The translations under genes were made by a program, and so were the position numbers. Shown here piece by piece: positions 26,397 through 35,609 of a stretch of 42,904 nt of DNA (the stretch's first letter is position 1; each line of letters opens with the position of its first letter). Origin of the DNA: Lutibacter sp. (GTDB lineage Bacteria; Bacteroidota; Bacteroidia; Flavobacteriales; Flavobacteriaceae); the NCBI RefSeq assembly GCF_030692605.1, contig NZ_JAUYUD010000072.1:1-42904 (forward strand), written 5' to 3'. The notes beneath the pieces were generated by a model. The model worked only from the letters and a program-made list of their open reading frames with translations. It was not told where the DNA came from and searched no databases.

Positions 26397-29387
26397 ATGC
26401 AAAATAAAGGACTTATAAAACTTTTTGCCATCCTGTTTGGATTAGTGAGTTTATATCAATTATCATTCACTTGGTTTACGTCTGGTGTAGAGGAAAAAGC
26501 AAAAATATATGCCGAAGCGAGGTCAAATGACGGTAGAGAAATTGCACAATTAGAAAGAGCATATTTAGACTCTATTGCTAACAAACCTGTTATAGATTTA
26601 GGTTTCACTAGTTTTAATTATTCTGAAATTAAAAGTAAGGAACTAAACTTAGGATTAGACCTTAAAGGAGGAATCAATGCTATTTTACAAGTTTCTGTTA
26701 GAGATATTTTGATAAAATTAGCAAACGACTCTAAAAACCCTACTTTTAATGAAGCATTAGCAAAAGCTACTGAACGTTCTAAAAGTAGTGATGATACTTA
26801 TTTGAATTTATTTTTCGAAGAATTTGAAAAACTAAGTAAAGGAAAAATAAAATTAAGCGACCCAAGTATTTTTGGAAATAAGGCTTTACGTGAAAAAATT
26901 AATTTTCAATTAACAAATGCACAAGTAAAGCCAATTATTGAAGAAGAAATTTCTGGTTCAATTAGTACTGCTTTTGAAGTATTAAGAAGTCGTATTGATA
27001 AATTTGGTGTTACACAACCTAACATTCAACGTATTGGTAACTCTGGTCGTATTTTAATTGAATTACCTGGAGCTAAGGATATTGACCGTGTTAAAAATTT
27101 ATTACAAAGCACTGCTGAATTACAGTTTTGGGAAGTTTATTCAAACCAAGAAACTGCCAATTTCTTTTTTGCAGCAAACACTGTTGTTGAAAATTATTTA
27201 AAAGCAACTGGATCGAAAGAAACGACTGCAAAATCAGATAATATAGATGATTTATTAGGTAAAGTTTCAGATTCAGTAACTCCAAAACAAGTTAAAAATT
27301 TATTTTCAGTTTTAACTCCTAGTGTACCACAAAATGAAAACATGGTGTCTTCTATTATTGGAACTGCTAAAGTTTCTGATACTGCTAAGGTAAATGAATA
27401 CTTGAGAATGACTGAAGTTAGACATGAGTTATCTGCTGAAATGAAATTTGCCAAATTTTTATGGGACGCAAAAACTTTTAGTGCAACTTTAACTGAAACA
27501 CAGGAAGAAGTGGCAATGATTAATCTATATGGTATAAAATCTAATAGAGAAGATGTTGCTCCAATTGAAGGTGACGTAATTGATGATTCAAGTCAAGAAT
27601 TTGGACAAACTGGAAAACCTGAGGTTAGTATGACAATGAATGCTTCTGGAACAAGATTATGGGCAAAAATGACTACTGAAAATGTAGGTAAATTTGTTGC
27701 CGTTGTTTTAGATGATTATGTTTATACAGCACCTTCTGTAAATACATCAATTACCAATGGTAGAACTTCTATTTCAGGAGGAAGCATGACCGTTGCTGAA
27801 GCTCAAGATATTGCAAACGTTTTAAAAGCAGGTAAATTACCTGCGGCGGCTCACATTATTCAATCTGAAGTTGTTGGGCCATCGTTAGGTCAACAAGCAA
27901 TAGATGCTAGTATAAAATCTTTTGCATTGGCATTATTAATTGTGTTTATATGGATGGCATTTTATTATGGAAAAGCTGGTGGTATAGCAGATATTGCTTT
28001 AATTGTTAACCTACTTTTCATTTTTGGAATTCTAACTTCGTTTGGAGCCGTACTTACTCTGCCAGGTATTGCAGGTATTATATTAACCATTGGTATGGCC
28101 GTGGATGCAAACGTAATTATATACGAACGTATTAAGGAAGAATTAAAAGGAGGCAAAGGATTAAAACAATCTATTGTTTATGGTTTTAGTTATGACGGTG
28201 CATTTTCTGCAATATTAGATGCAAACGTTACTTCACTTCTTACCGGTATTATTTTATATGTATTTGGAACTGGACCTGTAAAAGGATTTGCTTATACTTT
28301 TATTATAGGTATTATAACTTCTTTATTTACAGCAATATTTATTACAAGGTTATTAATTGATTGGTACGCTGGAAAAGGAAAACTTTTCACATTTGATACC
28401 AGTATTACTAAAAATTGGTTTAACAATTTTAAAATTGATTTCTTAAAACTTAGAAAAATAGCATACGTATTTTCAACTGTAATAATTATTATCAGTATCG
28501 TTTCATTATTTACTAATAAATTAAATTATGGGGTAGATTTTGTAGGTGGTAGATCATACGTTGTTAAGTTTGATAAAGCTATGAACGCTACTGACGTTTC
28601 AGTTTCTTTAAAAGATGTTTTTGGTGATATGCCAGAAGTTAAAACTTATGGAGAAGTTAGTCAGTTAAAAATTACAACTAAATATAAGATTGAAGAAGAA
28701 GGAAATCATATTGATGATGAGGTTCAGGGATTATTATTTAAAGGGTTAAAATCGTACATACCAAGTGGTGTAACCTTTGAAGAATTTAAACCTGGTTATG
28801 GTGGAGATAGACCTGCTGGTATTATGAGTTCTATGAAAGTTGAACCAACTATTGCAGATGATATTAAAACTGCTGCAGGATGGGCCGTTTTAGGTTCCTT
28901 ATTTGTAATTTTCTTATATATATTATTACGATTCAAAAAATGGCAATATAGTTTTGGTGCTGTTGTTTCATTATTTCATGATGTTTTGGTTGTGTTTGGA
29001 GTGTTCTCATTATTTTATAAGGTTTTACCATTCGATATGGAAATTGGACAGACTTTTATTGCGGCAATTTTAACTGTTTTGGGTTATTCCATAAATGATA
29101 CCGTAATTGTATTTGATAGAATTCGTGAATTCTCAAAAACACATAGTACTTGGCCTTTTGCAAAAGTCATCAATACAGGTTTAAATAGCACTATGGGTAG
29201 AACTATAAATACATCGTTAACTACTTTATTAGTGTTAGTTGCTATTTTCTTATTTGGTGGAGATTCTATTAAAGGATTTATGTTTGCATTAATTGTAGGT
29301 ATTGGTGTAGGAACATACTCATCTTGGTTTATTGCATCACCAATTTTATATGACACCGTTAAAAAATTTGACAAAAAGACCAAATAA
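26397..29387 (+). CDS. secDF: SecD-SecF fused protein translocase subunit
   Basis: This 996-aa fusion drives late steps of Sec-dependent export using the proton gradient. The SecD half (1 to about 680) has an N-terminal TM helix, LGLDLKGGINAILQV (SecD motif D1), a large periplasmic domain, and a TM block with GIAGIILTIGMAVDANVIIYERI. The SecF half (about 690-996) has LNYGVDFVGGRSYVVKF and GYSINDTVIVFDRIRE. Twelve TM helices are expected. Fused SecDF is standard in Flavobacteriaceae. It has a good promoter 5' and a perfect terminator 3', so it is a single-gene unit. Confidence 0.97.
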   Translation: MQNKGLIKLFAILFGLVSLYQLSFTWFTSGVEEKAKIYAEARSNDGREIAQLERAYLDSIANKPVIDLGFTSFNYSEIKSKELNLGLDLKGGINAILQVSVRDILIKLANDSKNPTFNEALAKATERSKSSDDTYLNLFFEEFEKLSKGKIKLSDPSIFGNKALREKINFQLTNAQVKPIIEEEISGSISTAFEVLRSRIDKFGVTQPNIQRIGNSGRILIELPGAKDIDRVKNLLQSTAELQFWEVYSNQETANFFFAANTVVENYLKATGSKETTAKSDNIDDLLGKVSDSVTPKQVKNLFSVLTPSVPQNENMVSSIIGTAKVSDTAKVNEYLRMTEVRHELSAEMKFAKFLWDAKTFSATLTETQEEVAMINLYGIKSNREDVAPIEGDVIDDSSQEFGQTGKPEVSMTMNASGTRLWAKMTTENVGKFVAVVLDDYVYTAPSVNTSITNGRTSISGGSMTVAEAQDIANVLKAGKLPAAAHIIQSEVVGPSLGQQAIDASIKSFALALLIVFIWMAFYYGKAGGIADIALIVNLLFIFGILTSFGAVLTLPGIAGIILTIGMAVDANVIIYERIKEELKGGKGLKQSIVYGFSYDGAFSAILDANVTSLLTGIILYVFGTGPVKGFAYTFIIGIITSLFTAIFITRLLIDWYAGKGKLFTFDTSITKNWFNNFKIDFLKLRKIAYVFSTVIIIISIVSLFTNKLNYGVDFVGGRSYVVKFDKAMNATDVSVSLKDVFGDMPEVKTYGEVSQLKITTKYKIEEEGNHIDDEVQGLLFKGLKSYIPSGVTFEEFKPGYGGDRPAGIMSSMKVEPTIADDIKTAAGWAVLGSLFVIFLYILLRFKKWQYSFGAVVSLFHDVLVVFGVFSLFYKVLPFDMEIGQTFIAAILTVLGYSINDTVIVFDRIREFSKTHSTWPFAKVINTGLNSTMGRTINTSLTTLLVLVAIFLFGGDSIKGFMFALIVGIGVGTYSSWFIASPILYDTVKKFDKKTK

Positions 29388-29408
29388 ATAAAATTAAATT
29401 AACTATTA

Positions 29409-29439
29409 AAAACCGTTTTGAGATTTCAAAACGGTTTTT
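29409..29439 (+). terminator. Intrinsic terminator of secDF
   Basis: AAAACCGTTTTGA (29409-29421) and TCAAAACGGTTTT (29426-29438) form a perfect 13-bp stem with a GATT loop, ending in T residues. Confidence 0.92.
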
Positions 29440-29519
29440 GTATTTCAAATTACCAAATAAATTAAACAATACAATCTGATTTAATATTTAGATTATTAAA
29501 TTAGCCAAAAAGAGGAAAA

Positions 29520-30635
29520 ATGAGCATTATTAAACTACACGACAAACTTTTTAAAAAGTACATTTCTAAAGATCAAATTGCAGAGGCAGTAACCCAATTG
29601 GTAAAACAAGTTGCAAAAGATTGTAAAAATGAAACCCCCATATTTATAGGTATATTGAACGGCTCATTTGTGTTTGTGGCCGATTTTGTTCGTAAATATA
29701 AATTTAATTGTGAAGTTTCTTTTGTGAAATTGGCATCCTATAATGGTACTAATTCTACAGGCAAAATAAAACAATTGGTTGGGTTAAATGAAAATCTAGA
29801 AGGACGAACTGTAGTTATATTAGAAGATATAATTGATACCGGAAACACGCTTCAAGAAATTTATGATATCTTTAAAGATAAAAAATTAAAACAACTTAAA
29901 ATTGCCACATTATTCTTTAAACCAGATGTATTTAAAAAAGAATTACCTATAGATTATATTGGTTTATCCATACCCGATGAATTTATTGTTGGATATGGCT
30001 TAGATTATGATGGACTAGGACGAAATCTTGCAAATATTTACCAACTTACAGCAAAACCTACAGTTAAAAATATACTTCTATTTGGTCCTCCAGGTGTTGG
30101 TAAAGGAACACAGGCCGATATGTTAAAAGAAAAATACCATCTTGTTCATATTTCAACTGGCGATGTTTTTAGAAAACACATAAAAAATGAAACAAAACTT
30201 GGAATTTTAGCAAAATCATATATTGACAAAGGAAATTTAGTACCTGATGACGTAACCATTAAAATGTTAAAATCTGTTGTTAATAAAGTTCCTCATACTA
30301 ATGGAATTATTTTTGATGGATTTCCACGTACAAAAGCTCAGGCTATTGCTCTTGATGAATTTCTAGAAGAAAGGGGTGAAACTATTGACGGAATGATAAC
30401 CATTGAAGTTCCTACAAGTCTATTAATTGCTCGACTACTAGAGCGTGGTAAAACTAGTGGTAGATCCGATGATCAAGATGAAAATAAAATATTAAATCGT
30501 TTCAACGAATATTATACAAAAACTGAAATTTTAAAAGATTATTACCAATCTCAAAATAAATATTTTGGTATAGATGGTGTTGGAGAGATTGAAGAAATTA
30601 CAAAACGTTTAAGCGACGTTTTTGAAAAACTATAA
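29520..30635 (+). CDS. adk: Phosphoribosyltransferase-adenylate kinase fusion
   Basis: This 371-aa protein joins two purine enzymes. Residues 1-178 are a hypoxanthine phosphoribosyltransferase-like domain with the PRPP motif [13 protein letters not shown] (98-110) and [11 protein letters not shown]. Residues about 182-371 are adenylate kinase with the P-loop [10 protein letters not shown] (189-198), the AMP-binding segment [18 protein letters not shown], and a short LID without the zinc cysteines. The first domain would salvage hypoxanthine or guanine to IMP or GMP; the second equilibrates AMP, ADP and ATP. I recall this fusion from other Flavobacteriaceae. There is no internal stop or frameshift. 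obg starts 2 bp after its stop, so the two form an operon. Confidence 0.93.
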   Translation: MSIIKLHDKLFKKYISKDQIAEAVTQLVKQVAKDCKNETPIFIGILNGSFVFVADFVRKYKFNCEVSFVKLASYNGTNSTGKIKQLVGLNENLEGRTVVILEDIIDTGNTLQEIYDIFKDKKLKQLKIATLFFKPDVFKKELPIDYIGLSIPDEFIVGYGLDYDGLGRNLANIYQLTAKPTVKNILLFGPPGVGKGTQADMLKEKYHLVHISTGDVFRKHIKNETKLGILAKSYIDKGNLVPDDVTIKMLKSVVNKVPHTNGIIFDGFPRTKAQAIALDEFLEERGETIDGMITIEVPTSLLIARLLERGKTSGRSDDQDENKILNRFNEYYTKTEILKDYYQSQNKYFGIDGVGEIEEITKRLSDVFEKL

Positions 30636-30637
30636 AG

Positions 30638-31630
30638 ATGACTGAAGGAAATTTTGTTGATTATATTAAAGTTTATGCTTCCTCTGGAAAAGGAGGTAAA
30701 GGTTCTACTCACTTGCATCGTGAAAAATACGTTGCTAAGGGAGGTCCTGATGGTGGAGATGGTGGACGTGGAGGTCATGTAATAGTTAGAGCAAACTCAC
30801 AATTATGGACATTATTTTCATTAAAATTTAAAAAACATTTTAGAGCTGAACATGGTGGTGACGGAGGAAAACAATGCAGCACTGGAAAAGATGGTGAAGA
30901 TGTGTATGTAGAAGTACCTTTTGGTACCATTATAAAAAATGCTGATACTAATGAAGTGCTTTTTGAAATTACCCCAGAAAATCCAGAACAAATTTTAATT
31001 GAAGGCGGTATGGGTGGTAGAGGAAACCACCATTTTAAAACCTCAACAAATCAAACACCACGTTTTTCTCAACCTGGAATAGATGCCATTGATGGATGGT
31101 TTCAATTAGAACTAAAATTGCTCGCCGATGTTGGTTTAGTTGGTTTCCCAAATGCAGGTAAATCTACCTTGCTTTCTGTGGTAACTTCGGCAAAACCAAA
31201 AATTGCCGATTATGCTTTCACAACGTTAAAACCAAATTTAGGAATTGTTGAGTACCGCGATTTTCAAACTTTTGTAATGGCTGATATTCCTGGAATAATT
31301 GAAGGAGCAGCCGAAGGAAAAGGATTAGGTCATCGTTTTTTAAGACATATTGAGCGAAATTCAACGTTATTATTTATGATTCCTGCCGATTCAAAAAATA
31401 TTATTGAAGAGTACGCAATTTTACTAAACGAACTGAAACAACATAATCCAGAACTTTTAGATAAACGAAGATTATTAGCGGTTTCTAAAAGTGACATGTT
31501 AGATGAAGAACTTAAAACTGAACTTAAAAAAGAATTGCCTAAAGGAATAGAAACCTTATTTATTTCATCCGTAGCTCAGCAAGGATTGGTAGAATTAAAA
31601 GATACGCTCTGGAAAATGCTTAATGAATAA
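30638..31630 (+). CDS. obg: GTPase Obg
   Basis: This 330-aa GTPase has the glycine-rich Obg fold at 1-160 ([45 protein letters not shown]) and a G domain with G1 [11 protein letters not shown], the switch region [14 protein letters not shown] and G3 DIPGIIEGA. The G4 position reads SKSD rather than the canonical NKxD, a variation I associate with Bacteroidota Obg. There is no C-terminal extension. Obg acts in large-subunit ribosome assembly and stress control. It is co-transcribed with adk, starting 2 bp after that gene. Confidence 0.95.
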   Translation: MTEGNFVDYIKVYASSGKGGKGSTHLHREKYVAKGGPDGGDGGRGGHVIVRANSQLWTLFSLKFKKHFRAEHGGDGGKQCSTGKDGEDVYVEVPFGTIIKNADTNEVLFEITPENPEQILIEGGMGGRGNHHFKTSTNQTPRFSQPGIDAIDGWFQLELKLLADVGLVGFPNAGKSTLLSVVTSAKPKIADYAFTTLKPNLGIVEYRDFQTFVMADIPGIIEGAAEGKGLGHRFLRHIERNSTLLFMIPADSKNIIEEYAILLNELKQHNPELLDKRRLLAVSKSDMLDEELKTELKKELPKGIETLFISSVAQQGLVELKDTLWKMLNE

Positions 31631-31680
31631 AATGAATGCATCTAACCATTAAATACATTCACAATTTACTTTAAAAAATT

Positions 31681-32154
31681 CTAATTTTTAATAATAATTG
31701 GAAGTGTAAATTCAGTTGCCACTGGCACATCGCGCTTAATTGCCGGTTCTAATTTAGGAAGTTTTTGCAAACTAATTCTCAAAATACTATCGAACTTAGG
31801 TACTAATTGTTTGGTGGTTGAATCCATTTTTATGCTAGACAACTTGGTGAACCCATTTACATCTACAATTAATTTCACAAAAACAGTATCGTTTATCTCT
31901 TGATTAATCAATAATTCATATTCTTGAAATAGTGCATAAATATAAGACGACATTTCAATTTGAAAACAAATGCCTTGCTTTTCTCTAGACGGAATTTCTT
32001 TACATTTTGGAAAAACAGGTAACGCATCTACCTTACTAAAATCTATAACAGTATCAACAACTTGCACCACTTCTTTTTTAGTATATTTTTCAATATAAGT
32101 GCAGGATGTAATCAACAAAAAACAGCTTATTAAACTAAAAAATCGCTTCAACAT
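31681..32154 (-). CDS. TonB C-terminal-like lipoprotein
   Basis: This 157-aa protein has a lipoprotein signal, LLITSC, with the lipidated Cys at residue 18. It continues with PVFPKCKEIPSREKQGICF, resembling the PxFPGCE linker seen before TonB C-terminal domains in Bacteroidota, then DTVFVKLIVDVNGFTKLSSIK and LPKLEPAIKRDVPVATEFTLPI, which match the strand-helix-strand pattern of that domain. It lacks the N-terminal TM anchor and the Pro-rich arm of a true energy transducer, so it probably does not act with ExbBD. It is convergent with obg. Confidence 0.65.
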   Translation of the reverse strand: MLKRFFSLISCFLLITSCTYIEKYTKKEVVQVVDTVIDFSKVDALPVFPKCKEIPSREKQGICFQIEMSSYIYALFQEYELLINQEINDTVFVKLIVDVNGFTKLSSIKMDSTTKQLVPKFDSILRISLQKLPKLEPAIKRDVPVATEFTLPIIIKN

Positions 32155-32303
32155 TGTATAAAATTAATAAGGTGAAAATACAACATTTTATGGGAAGCAA
32201 CAATTTATTTTATTTAAGCAAAATAATTACTTCATTATTATTTATTCTATAATAATTATGAGAAATGAATTATCTTTCTATGTTGAAAATTAAGTTTTAA
32301 TTT

Positions 32304-32810
32304 ATGGATATTATTCTATTAATAATAGGTTTTTTATTAATAATAACGGGGTTAGTAGGTTCATTTTTACCCGTTTTACCTGGGCCATTAGCAAGTTGGT
32401 TTGGTTTGTTATTGTTATATTTAACTAAAATAATTCCAATGGATTATTGGTTTTTAGGCATCACCCTTGCAATTACCATTTTTATAACTATAATCGATAA
32501 TTTTATTCCTGCCATTGGCACAAAAAAATTTGGTGGCAGTAATTTTGGAATTACTGGTTCAATAATAGGAATGCTTTTTGGGATGATATTATTAGGCCCG
32601 ATTGGCCTCATAGTTGGTCCATTTATTGGCGCATTTATTGGGGAATTAATAAATGATAGTAACAATGTGAATAAAGCATTAAAAGCCGCAATTGGATCAT
32701 TTATTGGTTTTTTATCATCAACCTTTTTAAAATTTCTAACTTCTTTAGTATTTACAGGATTGTTTATTTCAAAATTTTGGGAATATAAAAATGTATTTTT
32801 TAGCTTTTAA
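32304..32810 (+). CDS. DUF456-family membrane protein
   Basis: This 168-aa, very hydrophobic protein has about four to five TM helices. The motif GSFLPVLPGPLASWFGLL near the N-terminus and the glycine-rich GMILLGPIGLIVGPFIGAFI are the marks of DUF456. Family members are small inner-membrane proteins without a known activity. It starts at the ATG at 32304 and is transcribed alone. Its 3' side faces a small RNA transcribed on the opposite strand. Confidence 0.85.
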   Translation: MDIILLIIGFLLIITGLVGSFLPVLPGPLASWFGLLLLYLTKIIPMDYWFLGITLAITIFITIIDNFIPAIGTKKFGGSNFGITGSIIGMLFGMILLGPIGLIVGPFIGAFIGELINDSNNVNKALKAAIGSFIGFLSSTFLKFLTSLVFTGLFISKFWEYKNVFFSF

Positions 32811-32899
32811 TTAAAAAAGATTATTTTCTGTTCATCACAAAAAAAGAGTGAAAATATAATTCTTTTAAAAGAATTTCCAGTTTAAAAAATAGGGGGAAT

Positions 32900-32978
32900 A
32901 AAAAAAGCCTCCCGGTATTCGGGATGCTTTCCATTGGTTTAAAAAACCGCGATGTATAAAAACATCGTTCAACACAAC
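32900..32978 (-). ncRNA. Probable small RNA with three hairpins
   Basis: A leftward unit of about 80 nt has its own promoter (next entry) and no credible ORF. Reading on the minus strand it folds into hairpin 1 (CGATGT/ACATCG, 32967-32950), hairpin 2 (GGTTT/AAACC, 32948-32936) and a terminator, AGCATCCCG-AATAC-CGGGAGGCT (32928-32906) with one mismatch, followed by seven U residues. The compact layout resembles structured RNAs described only in Bacteroidota, such as Flavo-1, but I cannot confirm membership. It lies between DUF456 and lysS, on the strand opposite to both. The precise 5' end is estimated from the -7 box. Confidence 0.6.
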
Positions 32979-32981
32979 ATA

Positions 32982-33008
32982 CAAATATAATAATTTTTCT
33001 ATAAACAA
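32982..33008 (-). promoter_or_regulatory. Promoter of the small RNA
   Basis: On the minus strand TTG (33006-33008) and TATATTTG (32982-32989) are separated by 16 bp, slightly short but close to the Bacteroidota -33/-7 pattern. The predicted start is about 4 nt downstream of the box, near 32978. Confidence 0.55.
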
Positions 33009-33058
33009 ATTAAGTTTCACTTTTTCATTCATTATTATATATTTTTCTGAATTGATTG

Positions 33059-33066
33059 TATCTTTG
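33059..33066 (+). promoter_or_regulatory. -7 box of lysS
   Basis: TATCTTTG matches TAnnTTTG and lies 27 bp before the lysS ATG at 33094. It overlaps the longer in-frame reading from a TTG at 33052, which argues against that start. Confidence 0.55.
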
Positions 33067-33093
33067 CAATCCATTAATTTAAATTACAACAGC

Positions 33094-34794
33094 ATGCAAT
33101 TAACTCCTCTTGAAATTATTAGAAGGGAATCTTTACAAAAACTACGCGAGCTAGGTATCAATCCTTATCCTCCAGAAGAATTTAAAACTACTACTTCCAT
33201 TAAGCAAATTATATCAAATTTTGAAGAATTTGAAGGTAAAGAGGTTATTTTAGCTGGAAGAATGATGAGCCGTAGAATTATGGGAAAAGCTTCTTTTGCT
33301 GAATTAAAAGATGCAAGTGGCAGAATGCAAATTTACATTAACAGAGATGAAATTTGTAGTGATGAAGAGGCTGTAATGTACAATACTGTATTCAAAAAAT
33401 TATTGGATATGGGCGATATTATTGGAATTAGAGGAACTGTTTTTAAAACAAATGTTGGAGAAGAATCTGTTAAAGTTAAAGAATTAACTGTTTTATCTAA
33501 AAGTTTACGTCCATTACCAGTTGTTAAAACAGATGCGGATGGAAAAATTCATGACGCTTTTTCGGACGCCGAATTACGCTACCGTCAACGTTATGTAGAT
33601 TTAATTGTAAACGATACTGTAAAAGAAACTTTTATAAAAAGAACCAAAATTACAACATCAATCCGTGAGTTTTTTAATGAACGTGGCTATTTAGAAGTTG
33701 AAACACCAATTTTACAACCAATTCCAGGTGGTGCGGCAGCTCGCCCTTTTAAAACACATCACAATGCGTTAGACATGCCTTTGTACTTGCGTATCGCAAA
33801 TGAATTATATCTAAAACGATTAATTGTTGGTGGTTTTGATGCTGTTTATGAATTTGCCAAAGACTTTAGAAATGAAGGAATGGACAGAACGCATAATCCA
33901 GAATTTACGGTGATGGAATTATATGTTGCATACAAAGATTATAATTGGATGATGAATATGACCGAAGAATTATTAGAAAAAGTAGCATTAGACTCTAATG
34001 GAACCACCGAAATGAAAATTGGAAAAAATGATGTTAGTTTTAAAGCACCATATCCAAGAGTGCCAATATTAGAGGCAATTAGAATTCACACTGGTTTTGA
34101 TGTTGCTGGAATGAACGACATCCAATTAAAAGAAGTTTGTAAAAAAGTTGGAGTTGAAGTTGATGAAACAATGGGTGTTGGTAAATTAATTGATGAATTA
34201 TTTGGTTCAAAATGTGAACACCACTACATTCAACCAACCTTTATTATCGATTATCCAAAAGAAATGAGTCCGCTAACCAAAAAACACCGAACGAATCCTG
34301 ATTTAACAGAGCGTTTTGAATTAATGGTAAACGGGAAAGAATTAGCCAATGCGTATTCTGAATTAAACGACCCTATTGAACAACGCGAACGCTTTGAAGA
34401 TCAATTAAAACTATCTGAAAAAGGTGATGATGAAGCCATGTTTATTGATCAAGATTTTATTAGAGCCTTGGAATATGGAATGCCTCCAACTTCAGGAATT
34501 GGGATTGGAATTGATCGTTTGGTTATGTTCATGACCAATAATAGTTCTATTCAAGAAGTATTATTTTTTCCTCAAATGAAACCTGAGAAAAAAGCACCAT
34601 CAGTTGAATTAAATGATGACGAAAAAGTTTTATTGGAATTGTTAAAAGCCACCACTCCAATTTTACTAAACAACTTAAAAATAAAAAGTGGTTTCAGTAA
34701 TAAAAAATGGGACAAAACCTTGAAAGGTATTACAAAGCATAATCTGGCGAAAGTTAACGCTACTGATGCAGGTTTGTTTGTTGAGGTAGTTTAA
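33094..34794 (+). CDS. lysS: Lysyl-tRNA synthetase, class II
   Basis: This 566-aa enzyme charges tRNA-Lys. The N-terminal OB-fold anticodon-binding domain (about 50-170) has LAGRMMSRRIMGKASFAEL. The class II core has motif 1 (FFNERGYLEVETPIL with the following PGGAAARPF), motif 2 (FRNEGMDRTHNPEFTVME) and motif 3 (GIGIGIDRLVMFM). A C-terminal extension of about 65 aa after motif 3 is usual in Bacteroidota LysRS. I chose the ATG at 33094 (MQLTPLEIIRRESLQKL). It is followed by a repeat and a terminator. Confidence 0.96.
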   Translation: MQLTPLEIIRRESLQKLRELGINPYPPEEFKTTTSIKQIISNFEEFEGKEVILAGRMMSRRIMGKASFAELKDASGRMQIYINRDEICSDEEAVMYNTVFKKLLDMGDIIGIRGTVFKTNVGEESVKVKELTVLSKSLRPLPVVKTDADGKIHDAFSDAELRYRQRYVDLIVNDTVKETFIKRTKITTSIREFFNERGYLEVETPILQPIPGGAAARPFKTHHNALDMPLYLRIANELYLKRLIVGGFDAVYEFAKDFRNEGMDRTHNPEFTVMELYVAYKDYNWMMNMTEELLEKVALDSNGTTEMKIGKNDVSFKAPYPRVPILEAIRIHTGFDVAGMNDIQLKEVCKKVGVEVDETMGVGKLIDELFGSKCEHHYIQPTFIIDYPKEMSPLTKKHRTNPDLTERFELMVNGKELANAYSELNDPIEQRERFEDQLKLSEKGDDEAMFIDQDFIRALEYGMPPTSGIGIGIDRLVMFMTNNSSIQEVLFFPQMKPEKKAPSVELNDDEKVLLELLKATTPILLNNLKIKSGFSNKKWDKTLKGITKHNLAKVNATDAGLFVEVV

Positions 34795-34805
34795 ATAAAA
34801 ACATC

Positions 34806-34826
34806 ATGCTGAACTTGTTTCAGCAT
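34806..34826. repeat. Short palindromic repeat after lysS
   Basis: ATGCTGAA-CTTGT-TTCAGCAT is a perfect 8-bp-arm inverted repeat. The unit with its CATCTCATCA-like flank is a familiar interspersed palindrome in Flavobacteriaceae. It precedes the lysS terminator by 14 bp. Confidence 0.65.
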
Positions 34827-34840
34827 CTCATCATATCATT

Positions 34841-34872
34841 AAGGGAGTTGCAGCAATGCAGTTCCTTTTTTT
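34841..34872 (+). terminator. lysS terminator
   Basis: AAGGGAGTTGCA and TGCAGTTCCTT form an imperfect hairpin followed by T residues. Its GGGA...GTTCCTTTTTTT frame resembles the terminators at 35480, 37836 and 38961. The 190 bp from here to the next gene contain no other feature I can support. Confidence 0.75.
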
Positions 34873-35062
34873 ATACATTTTAATTTAAAAATATTATAAT
34901 CAATAGATGACTTTAACTATTTTTACATAACTTTATTAAGTTAAATGTTTTTCCATCTTAAGTGGAGTTAAACCTACTTATTTAACTTCATTTATTATAC
35001 CCACCAACTCCATTTTTAAGAGATTTTCTAATTAATATTAACTTAATTAATAAATTTAAATC

Positions 35063-35458
35063 ATGGAAAAAAAACAAAAAGCTATTCAAGTTTATGCAAT
35101 CATCATTTGCATAATTTCAGTTATTACCATTCTTATTTCTTTGTCAAGTTTAGTATCAGCGCTAATTGATCGAGGCGACCCATTATACGCTAACAATTAT
35201 GAATTGAATTTAACTTCTTTCGAAAATTTCAAAATGGAAATTCTTAAGTCAACACAAAAAGATCAAGCGTATATTCCTAACGACCAAACATTGCACAAAA
35301 TGTATGAAGATGCAAAAGCCGACAAAATTAATTTAACAAAACACCAAACACATCGCACCATTGTTGTAAGTAGTTTAATAACATTCTTCTGTATCATTCT
35401 ATTTGGAACACATTGGTGGATTATTAAGAAAATAAGTAAGGAACAACTTAAAAACTAA
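35063..35458 (+). CDS. Small two-TM protein, function unknown
   Basis: I do not recognise this 131-aa protein. It has a basic N-terminus (MEKKQK), a TM helix at about 10-35, an extracytoplasmic segment of about 65 aa rich in Asp, Lys and Asn, and a second TM helix at about 98-119 (TIVVSSLITFFCIILFGTHW), ending in a Lys-rich tail. Both termini would be cytoplasmic. It has no cysteine or histidine cluster. It has its own terminator, 22 bp after the stop codon, so it is probably a single transcript. A short inverted pair, AGTTAA/TTAACT, lies upstream at about 34967-34990. Confidence 0.65.
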   Translation: MEKKQKAIQVYAIIICIISVITILISLSSLVSALIDRGDPLYANNYELNLTSFENFKMEILKSTQKDQAYIPNDQTLHKMYEDAKADKINLTKHQTHRTIVVSSLITFFCIILFGTHWWIIKKISKEQLKN

Positions 35459-35479
35459 GTTCTGTAAAAAGACTTTACT

Positions 35480-35510
35480 AAGGAATTACTTAATTGTAGT
35501 TCCTTTTTTT
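35480..35510 (+). terminator. Intrinsic terminator
   Basis: AAGGAATTAC and GTAGTTCCTT pair (one G-U) around a short loop, followed by seven T residues. Confidence 0.85.
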
Positions 35511-35609
35511 GTTATTACAGATGTATACTAACCATTTAATTTAATTTATTAAATTTAACCAGTTAAAATACTCAACTTATTACAATAAAATATAAAACCA
35601 TAGCTATCT

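Noticed and set aside
32865-33074. 69-aa ORF on the minus strand
   Set aside because: It runs through the lysS promoter and the hairpins and terminator of the probable small RNA, has no recognisable domain and no signal of selection. The RNA reading explains the stretch better.
33052-33093. Longer lysS reading from a TTG
   Set aside because: It would place a good -7 promoter box inside the gene, and family members begin near the MQLTPLEI ATG.
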